Below, one piece after another: positions 31,431 through 41,453 of a DNA stretch of 64,000 bases. The translations under genes and the position numbers were made by a program. Position 1 is the stretch's first letter. The number at the start of each line of letters is the position of its first letter. The stretch is from contig JARBJD010000024.1 in NCBI GenBank assembly GCA_033064195.1, positions 62,001-126,000 on the forward strand. The letters run 5' to 3'. Origin of the DNA: Blattamonas nauphoetae. Taxonomy: Eukaryota; Preaxostyla; Oxymonadida. The notes under the pieces were generated by a model that had not been told where the DNA came from, searched no databases, and worked only from the letters and a program-made list of their open reading frames with translations.

Positions 31431-33706
31431 TGCACATGGTAGTCGGATATCTCGAAAATGAGAAGGAAAGCGTGCTCAGGAAGCTTGCATCTGACGAAAG
31501 AAGTCAGAAGGAGATGAGTGAAAGAAAGATGCAGATTCCATCAGCTGAAGAAGCAAAGATAAACAATAGAACACGGAGTGAGAATAAAGAAACAGGAGAA
31601 GATGTGAAGTTGGTTCGAATACACACACAAATCATGTTCTATCCGACGATTCCAGAAGAGCCACTTCCCTACAGAATCCGGCAAGACAATCAACCTCTCC
31701 TCCAATAACCTGTCAATTCTCGCAGACAGACACAAGATCTGGCACTTTTAGTGGATTGTGATTCGAAGTGTTCGTCGTGTATGCCTCACACCCATTTTAG
31801 GGAAATTGCCCCTCTCGGGCATTTGTGGATATTGTTCGAATTAATTACTTTCGTTGTTCTCGCTAGCATTCACCTCTCTTCATCCCCGCTCCGTCTTTCT
31901 CCTTTCCCAGATTTTGATATGTGTGGATCAATGCCTGGAAAGCGCGACAACGTGTGCTCCTCATCGACCGACCACTCTGCGTGTGTTTCCTGCCTCACCG
32001 GCTGCATCCAACAGTGTGTGCCAGAGCGTGAGGATTGCCTCATCCAATGCGAATCCGAGTCCATCTCAAACAAGGGAACCAACACGTGTCTCAAAGCCTG
32101 CAAACAAAATGCAGAGAAATGCTTGGCTCTGTCATCGTCAGAATGCATCGATGAATGCTCGCATGCACGGAGCGAGTCGCAAGATGTGAACCAGTAACTG
32201 GGCGTTTGTATGATGGGCAAGGCGTCGGAATGCGGCAACCACGTATCAGAATGCGACACACTTTGCCTGATGAAGTTTGGGGGACACGAAAACCAGACTT
32301 TCTCGTCCTTCTATTCGGCTGCTGTGCAGAACGCAACATACACGACCAGACGGGACAACACAACGTCAAACACCACACATTCTTCACCAATCGATGCCCA
32401 CTTTGCTGATATGGTGCGGGAAGCGTAAGCATCGCTGGAAACGTGCCTCGGAACTTGTACCAACACGATCATGTCGTGTCAGGTGTAGCTGGACTCTTTC
32501 TGCACTCAAAAGTGTGTCGATGTGAAGGTAAACTCGCAAAGAGCAACACGATCCAATCCATAGCTGTGGATCGTCCTCTCCAATCTCGGGATGGCAACGA
32601 GGACACTCCCATAACTGAAGACGATGAGATGCCCGAAGACGAGCCGGTCGACTCAAACTGCATGTCAAAATGCCGACTGCACAACATGCCGATCTGCATT
32701 TCCGAATTTGATGGCTGCTACTTCAGCTGCAAAGACGAGTTCGTCAAGCCGTCCATGTCTCGTCTGTCTGACGCGAAAATGCGATCACCAGCGAACTATC
32801 GCACAAAAGTATGGAAGGAAGGCGATACAGAAGGTCTTGCAGCCGAAATGGGCCGTCTGAATGATTTTGAGAAGGTTCGCAAAAATGCCAAAGAACGAGT
32901 TCGGAAGGGCATCGATGACCTTAACGCGACCGAAGAGAAGTACAACCAAGACGGAGAGGGGCTGAAGCAGCAAGGAGAAGAACTGAAGAAGAAGGCAGAG
33001 TCGATGAAACAGTAAAGGAAGGATCTCGAACACACAAACAGCGAGTTCCGGCAAAGGGCCGAGACGATCAAACGCGAAGCTGAACGACACGCAGCGAATC
33101 TGAAGAAGGAACGCGATGAAATGTGGAAGACAGGAAAGGAAGAAATCGAGCATGCACACGAAGAAGGGAAGGAAGCTATCTCGGCCGCCGAAGCGAAAGT
33201 GAAGGAACTGAAAGAGAAAGCGAAGGAAGCCAAGAAGAGGACGGTGGCTCGCTTCAACAATCTGAAGAAGGAGGAAGAGTCGGTGCTCTCCGCCGCTAAA
33301 GACTAGCTGGCTGCTCTGAGTTTGAAGATACGCGCTGCCCAGCTGGCTCGCTCGCCAGAACAGGAAAAAGGAGAAAGAAGAGTGGAAACAACGCGACGCC
33401 AAGAAGCAGGTGGTGCAGATGAAAGTAGTGGATCAGCCGGAGAAGCGCCTCAAAGTCGAGCACAAGCGGTAGCTCCAGAGGAGAACGGACGAGGACAGAC
33501 GAGAGCAGGACGAACAGAACGCGCACGTGTTGGAGTACAGCCGCAAACAGCTTCTGATCAAACCGAACACAGAGCGGGCACGCCTTTAGCGGCTGGAAGA
33601 GAAGAATGAGCAGCTGCGACGCGAGAAGAGCGAGTTCGAATCGAGGGAGGATGACGAGCGGGTCGTCTTGATCGGTACAAAGGATGAGTTGATGGAGACA
33701 AGATGA
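31431..33706 (+). CDS. Cys-rich plus coiled-coil protein, frame crossed only by TAA/TAG
   Basis: The frame runs from a likely 3' splice site (31430) to TGA at 33704-33706. A 132 nt intron (31779-31910, GTATGC..CCCAG) and a 101 nt intron (32528-32628, GTAAAC..GAG) keep it in frame. In-frame TAA lies at 31706, 32195, 32426 and 33013, TAG at 32486, 33304, 33470 and 33587, and no TGA before the end. Each fits Gln, as in NQ-LGVC, KQ-RKDLEH, KD-LAALSL, KR-LQRR, RL-RLEEK. The N-terminal third is polar. The middle has paired cysteines (CxxC, CxxxC) with Asn-rich linkers. The last ~300 residues are Glu/Lys/Arg/Gln-rich coiled coil. One frame change near 33340-33370, at an AAAAA run, is unexplained. 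I do not recognise the family. Under the standard code this is a pseudogene. Confidence 0.6.
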
Positions 33707-34312
33707 AGAGAGATGCGATGCGGGAGAGGGTCCAGGAGATAAAACAAGCGATGGAATGAAGGAGAGGCTGTTGAGAGACGAAGGAAGAAGAGATCATAAC
33801 TACGTGTCCATTATTCAACCTTTTTAACATTTTCCGACTCTTCCACTTCGTAAATTAACTTCATGTGAGTTGAAAATCCGTTGGATACACGACTGTTTCA
33901 CAAGAGGGCAAATCGGTGACGGACAGGTCGGATCGAACCCATTGATCGTACTTTGTCTCTCTGAACTCCAAGAACAGGTATTTGTAAGTTCTTTCTTATT
34001 GAATCTGATTTAATTATCACGAATAGAGTCATTTCTGTGTCTGATTCCTGGTTTCTATCACACCTCATGTCAATAACTCATTTCTCTGTTTAACCTGAAA
34101 CCACTTCCGAGAAATGGTAAATTCCGATTATGGGTTCCGATATTTCTCCGGTCAGTGACCGTCAGTACTTTTCGATGAAAACTGACCGGTCAGTGCCGGT
34201 CAGACAAGCCTACCTGTGTGGCCAGGCGAAAAGGCAAGGTCATTGGGCAGTGCGTTGTCTCAAACAATGGGTTCAGATCTCGATCACCAATTGGGAAAGT
34301 GGTGTGTGGGAT
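33707..34312. other. Spacer holding the inverse copy of the 31.0 kb repeat
   Basis: No gene is supported. Bases 34140-34213 hold several cggtcagtg-type motifs; 34195-34213 is the reverse complement of 31025-31043. Confidence 0.45.
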
Positions 34313-34660
34313 CAGTCGACGAAGCCCATCTCGCTCACAGTATGTCTCTTTCTCTATTTCATTGACTTCTGTCTCATTAGATCTCCTCTGGACCTCTCAA
34401 CTCAGTCTTCGTTCTTGATCGCAGATGTTGGTGGGGATCGTGTGTGCGGGCCAGTCGACGAAGCCCATCTCGCTCACAGTATGTCTCTTTCTCTATTTCA
34501 TTGTCTTCTGTCTCATTAGATCTCCTCTGGACCTCTCAACTCAGTCTTCGTTCTTGATCGCAGATGTTGATGGGGATCGTGTGTGCGGGCCAGTCGACGA
34601 AGCCCATCTCGCTCTGAGTATGTCTCTTTCTCTATTTCATTGTCTATTGTCTCATTAGCT
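34313..34660 (+). repeat. 139-bp direct repeat, about 2.5 copies, each with intron-like signals
   Basis: The segment beginning cagtcgacgaagccc occurs at 34313, 34452 and 34591, exactly 139 bases apart and nearly identical. Each unit has a GTATGTCTC donor-like site after ctcgctcac(a) (ctctga in the last), a pyrimidine tract, an AG after 41 bases (tctcattag) and another after 85 (gatcgcag). If the second AG is used, the repeated exon is 54 bases (18 codons). I cannot place it in a gene. Confidence 0.6.
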
Positions 34661-34804
34661 TTCCTGGTGACTCCTCATTTCCATCTTTTTATCTTTGTCC
34701 ATATCCCACTTCACTCCTGACCAATTTTCCACAAAAGAAGTCTCTAAAATGATTAAATGAATTGAATGATATCGGATTAGTTGGTGATAGTTGTCTTTGT
34801 TTCT

Positions 34805-37285
34805 CTACTTCAGGGCTACGTACATTTCTGCAAGAAGCTGTTCTGGATCAAGCGATTGGCGCTCTGGTGAGTAGTGCATTCCAAGGTATGAAAAGTATCT
34901 TTCACATTCCACTTCAGAACATGGAATGGAACCAACTTGGCATGCCAGTTGCTTCAGTTCAATTGCTGGTTTGTCCCTTCCATACTGTCCCCAGAATGTC
35001 GTGAATTTGGTTGAAGAAATGGATTCCGATATTGATTCAACGTGATCCAGCCATTCCGAAAATTGTTCCTTAAGTAGTTCAAGTGGTGCACAGGAGAGAT
35101 GATGTCGATGAGTTTTCAGGGTATTCCAGATAATAGTGTTGTAGGAACCGAGATTTGTAAGAACATCGATTGTTGGAGAATTAGGAAGAGATTTTTCGTG
35201 GGATACGTACGGGAATGGGGGATTGAATCCTGTTCGAATGTCCCGCATCCTTCGGTTGATTAGTTGAGGCTGAATAGTGGAGATTATTGAGGGAAAAAGT
35301 GGTTTGTTTTGCTGAGGATTAGTTAGAACCGGAAAAAGTGGAAAAGAAACGTGGGTACTTGATGTTTGAGGAGGAAGAGGTGATGCGGCATGAATCGTTT
35401 GAACAGTTGAAGGTTGTTTTGAGACGAGAAGAGGAAGAGGATGGAGAGGTGCTTGGAACTTGAGAGAGAGTTGTAGAAGTGGTTTTGGAGTTTGTGGATG
35501 GATTGAGAATGGACTTTGTTGTGGAATAGGGTGGAGACTTGGTACTGGCATACTACTGTTGCATTTTGGGAGACTTGGTCGAAGAGGCCCTTTTGACGGC
35601 GTGGGTGTGTGTGCTTTTGCGTTGGAACATTGTGTCGCCGTTGTTCGTTTTCTTTTTCGAATTCGATGATTTGATACAGTTCTTGGTTGTCTTTTGGCAG
35701 TTTTTGTCCGTTTTGTTTGTTGAGACGATGAGGAATAGTCGTCATCAGAAGGGATCTCGATGATTTCGTTTGATGATTCAGATTCGCTAATACTTGCTGG
35801 TTCTGGAATTTCAGTGAGTTTGATGTCGAAATCCACAATTGGTTTGTTCAGATAAATGGAATCTCGACCAAGCTTTGTGAGAGCCGCGGAAAACAACATA
35901 AATGGAGCTGATGATGAACAGAAAAAGCGGACATAAAGACAGTCAATTGTCAGTTGAGAAATAGACTTCCATCTGTCAGAAACCATAGAATCAGCGTTTG
36001 TTAGAATTGTTTTGATAGCAGTACTTAAAAGCAGGAAGACATCAGAGATTGTACAATCTCGCCGACTAAATTGATTTTTCAGAATCCATAGTGGTTCGAG
36101 AATCCCTTTCACGAATTCCAGCTCTTTAAAGAATTGTCGTTCACTATCGGAGAGTGTTGGAAAACGGTGGTAGTGTTTTGTAAACCAACACACCGGTCCA
36201 TATTCGTCCAACCATCTTGTTTGACTGACTTTGTGGGGTTTTGACCCAATTAGAGTATGAAGATCCGAGGGAAACGCTTGTGTCAGCTTGTGCATCAATT
36301 CTAGTATAGTACTCAGGCGAGGAGCATGGTATTTCACATCTCCCCAGGCAAGATGGAGTAGATGATTGTGGCAACGAAGAGAGAGAGGGATAGTTGGTTG
36401 GAATGACAGCAATTCTTGTCTCTGTTCATCTGAAGAGTCATTAAATGTAATCCCGTCTTGCAAAGCCTCCGCATTGTCGGCAACGAAACAGACCGTTCTG
36501 ATGTCATACTGTTTCAGTATTGATAAGCTGTGGAGAGCGAAGGAGCGATAATCTTGAGATGTGTGAGAGGAATTTGAATAGTCACAATGAAGCAGGAGCG
36601 GCGAGAACGGGCCATTCGGAGTCACAAAGAGTGAAATCAAAAAGTTAGTCCCACCAATCGTACTGGAATCCAAAACAATCGATCCATTCTGTCCCTTCCG
36701 AACTAGGAAGCCTTCTTTTTTCAAATGCCTTCCATAATCGCCAATCCCGATAGACACTTTAGATCGATTCAGAACTTTCAGATAATCAGTAATACTGTCG
36801 CTTCCGCCTTTCTGTGCAGCATACCAGACGTCTTTGATAATCATTTTGAATTCATTTGAGCCAACTGCAGAATAAGAAACGCGGTATTTCGTCGTCCATG
36901 AATACAGTGCCACTTGAAATTGTGAGAATTGATCTTTTGGCTTTGGGCGGAGATGAAATAGTGAGTTTGATTGTGTCCTCCCATAAATATGTTTGTGTCT
37001 CACGTCAAATCGTGAACGGCGTTGATAGTAGAGACATGGTCCCAGTGTCGAATTAGTAAAGGTGCATAGGAGGTAATGACGGCCTTGATCGTGTGGGGTA
37101 TGATCGGTATGTTTTCGGAGTTTAACCAACACTGTTCCATCTTTGTCTGGGATGTTACTTCGCACCTGCATAAAGTCGAACAGATCCACTCCTTCAATAT
37201 CTATTTGAACTCCTAATATCAAAAGAACATCCAAACTGAACCAATCATCTTCTGCTTCCTCATTGATTGAGTCTATTCTGGACAT
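34805..37285 (-). CDS. hAT-superfamily transposase, intact 826-codon frame
   Basis: ATG at 37285 to TAG at 34805. Features in order: an N-terminal domain; IVLDSSTIGG with the first acidic residue; VCFVADNAEAL with the second; RCHNHLLHLAW, the Cys-x-x-His signature of hAT enzymes; a TRWLDEY segment; and a C-terminal dimerisation motif, SEVECERYFSYLG followed by ER..LDPEQL. Between the catalytic core and the C-terminal motif lies a ~190-residue Ser/Pro/Lys-rich insertion with an acidic patch and a basic stretch. No clear terminal inverted repeats or 8-bp target duplications were found nearby, so it may be an immobile or domesticated copy. The frame is unbroken, unlike other transposases here. 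Confidence 0.72.
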   Translation of the reverse strand: MSRIDSINEEAEDDWFSLDVLLILGVQIDIEGVDLFDFMQVRSNIPDKDGTVLVKLRKHTDHTPHDQGRHYLLCTFTNSTLGPCLYYQRRSRFDVRHKHIYGRTQSNSLFHLRPKPKDQFSQFQVALYSWTTKYRVSYSAVGSNEFKMIIKDVWYAAQKGGSDSITDYLKVLNRSKVSIGIGDYGRHLKKEGFLVRKGQNGSIVLDSSTIGGTNFLISLFVTPNGPFSPLLLHCDYSNSSHTSQDYRSFALHSLSILKQYDIRTVCFVADNAEALQDGITFNDSSDEQRQELLSFQPTIPLSLRCHNHLLHLAWGDVKYHAPRLSTILELMHKLTQAFPSDLHTLIGSKPHKVSQTRWLDEYGPVCWFTKHYHRFPTLSDSERQFFKELEFVKGILEPLWILKNQFSRRDCTISDVFLLLSTAIKTILTNADSMVSDRWKSISQLTIDCLYVRFFCSSSAPFMLFSAALTKLGRDSIYLNKPIVDFDIKLTEIPEPASISESESSNEIIEIPSDDDYSSSSQQTKRTKTAKRQPRTVSNHRIRKRKRTTATQCSNAKAHTPTPSKGPLRPSLPKCNSSMPVPSLHPIPQQSPFSIHPQTPKPLLQLSLKFQAPLHPLPLLVSKQPSTVQTIHAASPLPPQTSSTHVSFPLFPVLTNPQQNKPLFPSIISTIQPQLINRRMRDIRTGFNPPFPYVSHEKSLPNSPTIDVLTNLGSYNTIIWNTLKTHRHHLSCAPLELLKEQFSEWLDHVESISESISSTKFTTFWGQYGRDKPAIELKQLACQVGSIPCSEVECERYFSYLGMHYSPERQSLDPEQLLAEMYVALK

Positions 37286-37668
37286 GAGGGTGCTATGTTT
37301 GGTGGTGGAAACGATCAGCCCAAATTGTGTGGAAGTTTCTCATGCTCTCCTTATTATGACAAAATTTCGACGTTTTGATCAATATTTGGAACAATAGAGG
37401 GATTTTAGTGAAAGTAAACGTGTAAGAATAAGTTTGGCCACAGGCCACAGGTTGGACAAATGGGCAAGTTGTCCGGATATCTCAGGAATACGATGGTGAT
37501 ATGACAAAGTTCAACGTGGTCATCGACCATCAGAATGCATCTCACGATAATTGTGAAAATGGAGATGAAACTCTGAAATCTGAAAGAGAAAAAGGCGATG
37601 GACAGTGAAAAAAAGTGAGAAAAATTGAGTGGCCGATCAAACCACTTTTTTCAGTGTTTGCACGAGTT
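37286..37668. other. Spacer upstream of the hAT gene
   Basis: No coding potential recognised. Presumably holds the transposase promoter. Confidence 0.4.
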
Positions 37669-38271
37669 ATAGATCCACTCAAAACCCGGAATTTCTCCTA
37701 AACCCGGAACATGGGGGTTGAAAGATACATATTGGGCAAACTAAGAAAAAAATAAAATGTGAGAATTATAGACCGACGCAAATCAGAGAAACCCTCAAAA
37801 TACCTCTTTTGGACCTGTTTGAATCAGGAGAACTGGTCATATCTTCACAACCTGTGAACCGATTTTGATGAAAATTTTCACAAAAACGTTTTTTTGATGA
37901 AACGAACAATTTGAGAAAACATTGGAGAAAAAATGCTGGATATTTGGGAAAATAGAAAAAAACCCATATTTTTCTCGAGAAAAAAGTCTTAGAAAAAAAT
38001 ATCTTTCATTTTTTGAGCAGCTTTTGTCGAGATGTTTACGATAACAATGCACTTTATTTGGTGCAAAACGGATGGCTGGTTGTGGAGAAACGATCCAAAA
38101 AAGTTGAGAAAAATGTAGGCATTGTTGCTGTATACAGTATTTTGAGGGTTTCTCTGATTTGCGTCGGTCTATAATTCTCAAATTTTATTTTTTTCTTAGT
38201 TTGCCCAATATGTATCTTTCAACCCCCATGTTCCGGGTTTAGGAGAAATTCCGGGTTTTGAGTGGATCTAT
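37669..38271. mobile_element. 603-bp foldback/MITE-like element with ~135-bp inverted termini
   Basis: Bases 37669-37803 and 38137-38271 are inverted copies of each other, nearly perfect over ~135 bases, starting atagatccactcaaaaccc. The centre is AT-rich, non-coding, and contains a motif (ttcacaacctgtgaaccga, then ttttgatgaaaattt) that recurs elsewhere in the window. This is the structure of a non-autonomous DNA transposon. No transposase is inside. Confidence 0.75.
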
Positions 38272-38580
38272 TAGCTCTAATTTGTTGAAAATCAACTCTA
38301 GCAACGTGAATAATGTTTGAAGACATGATTTTGAGATGATAATTGTTAAAAAAATGGCATGTTGAGAGAATAAAAAAATACCGAAATTGCTTGATCAACC
38401 CGAAACCCTCACCCAAATTCTGAAATCTTGTGGCCAGTGGGTGACCAGGAAATATCGTGATTTCCTCTTGGTCAGGCCAGGCCACACAGGTATGTCACAT
38501 ACCTGTCAAAATTTGCTGTCTAACACTGTTTGGCCGTTTTCTTTCACTTTGTTCAGCGAATTGACAAATCCAACAGGATT
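38272..38580. other. Spacer between foldback element and DIRS element
   Basis: No gene. Contains a short palindrome around 38502-38517 (caggtatgtcacatacctg). Confidence 0.4.
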
Positions 38581-38687
38581 GATCACGATTATGGCTTGGA
38601 AAGAAGAGATGAAGAAATATTGAGTAATCGTCCAGCGAAATGTGTGTAAAATCAAACAATAAGTGTAATAGTCTCTCATAAACTGTC

Positions 38688-40088
38688 TCAGCGATCTTGT
38701 ATTGATCCTCCCCTTTGTTACTCGTTGGGAGAGGAAAGAAGAGATGTAGACCTCTTCCCCTTGCGACGCTCGCGGTCGTTTCCTGTGTTAGAGGTGGGTG
38801 GCGGGTCTAATATTTCTTCATCTCTTCTTTCCAAGCCATAATCGTGATCACTCTTCAGTGATCTTCGATTTATGGCCTTGTCTCTTCGAGATGAAGAAAT
38901 TTTGAGTGCGTTGGGAGTCGTCTTGGGTCTGATATAGTGTTTTTCAAGTACTCCTGAGTTAGCACTTAGTCTGGCTCCCCTTGCAACTTCTTTTAAGTGT
39001 TCGCCCCGCTCGACTTTCTTCGACAATCCAGCATGCTTCAGCGAATAAGGTTTAAACTTATCTGTGTCCACACCAGCTCTCCTCATGACTTCACCCACCA
39101 TCTTTGCAATGTCTCCCGGTTTCCTTTATCTGGTATCTGTGCCCACGAGCTGTCCTGTCCACTGACTTCCACCCTTCAGTCGGTCGAGCTGCTTTATCCA
39201 GCTCTCTACACGAAGTTCTGGCGACAGGCTCTGCTCGTCGAGATTGATGATCTCTGGTTCGACTCCTGATTTCAGCGTTGTGACGAGCGCCGTCGTATTG
39301 TTGAAGAAGGAGATCGATTCTCGGCGGAGTCGAGCGATCTCTGAGAAGCGTAGAGCATGATTCAGTGTGAGCGTGATCGCGATTGCTGATCTAACCTCGT
39401 CCTCATCCATCTGAAGCCTATTCTCCCACATCCGTCTCAGCTCCGCTTCCATGAGATCCGCGTCCCACGTTTCGGTGTATTTCGCCGTCTGTGGATTTCC
39501 TTTCCTCATTCCTTTCATAGTCGCGCTCACCAATGTAGAGACACCAACGTGTCCTAAGCCGAGAAGCTGTGAGAGGAACGTAAGTGCACTTCGCTCTGAG
39601 AATGGCGGCCGTTGTAAGCCACCTGGTGGCATCATCCTCGTAAGAAAGTTGGCGACTTCCACTGCGCTTGTGTCTTTCCAATCGCGACCATCCCTGTCAG
39701 CCTCCTCTATCCATCGTCGGATTGTCTTTGCATAAATCCTTCGAGTGGACTCGCTCATTCCGGCTTGCACCCATATCATTGTGTTAGAGTCGAGTTTCAG
39801 TTCTTCGGTAAGACCTTCCCAGATTTCGCCACGAAGAATGCTCGAAGGTCTCCTGGCGGCCTGGAGCTCGACGATGCTCTCAATCCTGGACCTTCTGTTG
39901 TGATCTCCGTCGTTCTCCCCAGCCATAGAGTCTCTGTTGCCATCTCGAGTAGGTCGTTCAGGTTGGTGAGCGTTGTCCAGTCTGGAACGACTAGGAGGAT
40001 TGTTGGTCGTTCCTTCTTGTTCTTTTCGATTACTCTCGGTATTAGCGGGATCGGGGGGAATGCGTAGACACATTCCTCGCTCGACCAA
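38688..40088 (-). CDS. DIRS tyrosine recombinase (in-frame TAA)
   Basis: Integrates the circular DNA copy. The N-terminal core-binding part has MSESTRRIYAKTIRRWIEEA. The catalytic part has LNHALRFSEIARLRRESI with the first conserved Arg, YSLKHAGLSKK (the H-x-x-R position is degenerate), and LEKHYIRP with the candidate nucleophilic Tyr. A TAA at 39126-39128 interrupts the frame between GTDTR and RKPGDIAKM; the same frame continues through the catalytic end to a TAA at 38718 and a TGA at 38688-38690. As Gln the TAA gives an uninterrupted recombinase; as a stop it kills the enzyme. Overlaps the end of the RT/RNase H frame, as usual in DIRS elements. Confidence 0.7.
38811..38905. repeat. DIRS internal complementary region
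   Basis: 38811-38851 is the exact reverse complement of the left outer edge (38581-38621). The following bases to ~38905 are the reverse complement of the right outer edge (~42958-43013). They meet at a shared gatcac/gtgatc. Confidence 0.8.
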
Positions 40089-41453
40089 TCTTGCAAGAGG
40101 GCGTTTGTGCCCTCCGAGCCCACCTCCTTGGTGAGACTCCAGAACCTTAGCGTTTGTGAATTGTCCGCGGTTGCGAATGTGTCGATTGAATGTGTAAAAC
40201 GCCCAATTTCCTTATCATTAACTGAAACACTTGTGGATTGAGTCGGTAATCGGATGCATCGCGCATCCGGGATCATCTGTCCGCCGTTGAGTTGCTCTCC
40301 CCGGCAATTTGTTCGGCCCAGAGCCGACATTCTGCTATTTCCGCTTTCCTGAACAGACTCCTGAATACATCCAGCAGAGAGAGGCACGAGCTCTTCCTGT
40401 TGATGTTCGAAACAACCGTGGTGTCATCTGACACAACAAGTACGTCCTCCCGTGCTCTGATCAGCCATCTTCTCACTCCCTCTGAAAATCCCCTTCATAC
40501 CGCCAGTGCTTCTCGGCGGTTGCTTGTAAGAGCCACGCCGTCTGTCAGCTCTTCCTGCCATCAATCCTCTCGTTCCTTCCGTCTCCAGACCACGCCAACG
40601 CCCCACTCGCTGGCGTCGGTCGTCATCGTGACCATTTGTGAGAAAGTCCTGATTGACCGTTGGATCGGTCTCTTCAGTCTTTCCGCCCACCACTGCATCT
40701 CTTGAACTCCGTATCCCACATGAAGCCTAGATATTGAATTCTGTGCGATGGGATCACCACTGACTTCCTCTGGTTGATCGTAAAACCCAGTCTTTCGAGT
40801 TCTGTGATAAGTTTTCGTGTGTTGACCTCTGTCTCAAGTTGTGTCGATCCTGAAACCAGAAAGTCGTCCAAATAAGCCATTAGGCGGAAATGAGGTCGGA
40901 ACGATGCAATGATTGGCCTGATTAACTTTGTAAAGATTCTTTGTGCAGACGTCAGGCCGAGACAGAGTGTTGTTTGAGTGAGGTGTTTGCCTTCTGCGCA
41001 GAATCCGAAATAGGGAATTTGGTCCTCGTTGAGAGGGACGTGGAGGTACGCGTGAGTTAAGTCGACGGATGTCAACCATCCTCCCTCGATCATCAGGTCG
41101 ACAATCTAGAATTCTCCTCCATGTTCCATCCTTCTTCTTGAGAACGAAGGTGGGACTCCATATCCTGACATTTTCTCGTGATATCTTCCTTATCACTCCC
41201 ACCAACAGCTCCTCCTTCAGGACTTCCCGTAATCCTTCCGCCTCCACTTTTCCCACTTTCATCTCGAATGGAATACCCGCGCTTGTCGGCGGCCCAGATT
41301 CCATCCATTCGACCTCGACGCCGTGGCGCACGACGTCCCCCAATCCAGACTTGTCCCATTCCTTCCAAAAATGTCGTATCCTTCCTCCAATGTTTCCAAG
41401 CGTCTCTCCCGTAAAGTGTGAGCGTTGACTCACTGTTGGAGTGACGAGAGGTC
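39797..41453 (-). pseudogene. DIRS reverse transcriptase and RNase H, internally deleted
   Basis: RT pieces: KKKDGTWRRILD (fingers), GGWLTSVDLTHAYLHVP, LGLTSAQRIFTK, and the catalytic box YLDDF (40674-41093). Between GTWRRILD and GGWLTS the usual 'LR.LN' helix and its following segment are missing and the frame changes near 41100, so the enzyme is probably dead. RNase H follows: TDASEWGVGVVW, VSDDTTVVSNIN, then AEQIAGESNSTADRLS, and the post-RNase-H DIRS segment with IDTFAT, YAFPPIPLI and ILLVVPDW. At least one further frame change lies near 40690. Confidence 0.72.

Noticed and set aside
31431-33706. Simple pseudogene by C-to-T decay
   Set aside because: Not excluded, but placed second: CGA and TGG codons are present and none became TGA, CG dinucleotides are abundant, and coiled-coil and Cys patterns are intact. 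The one frame change near 33350 still counts for it.
34313-34660. CRISPR-like array
   Set aside because: Units are 139 bases with no short repeat/unique spacer alternation; they are plain tandem duplications with splice signals.
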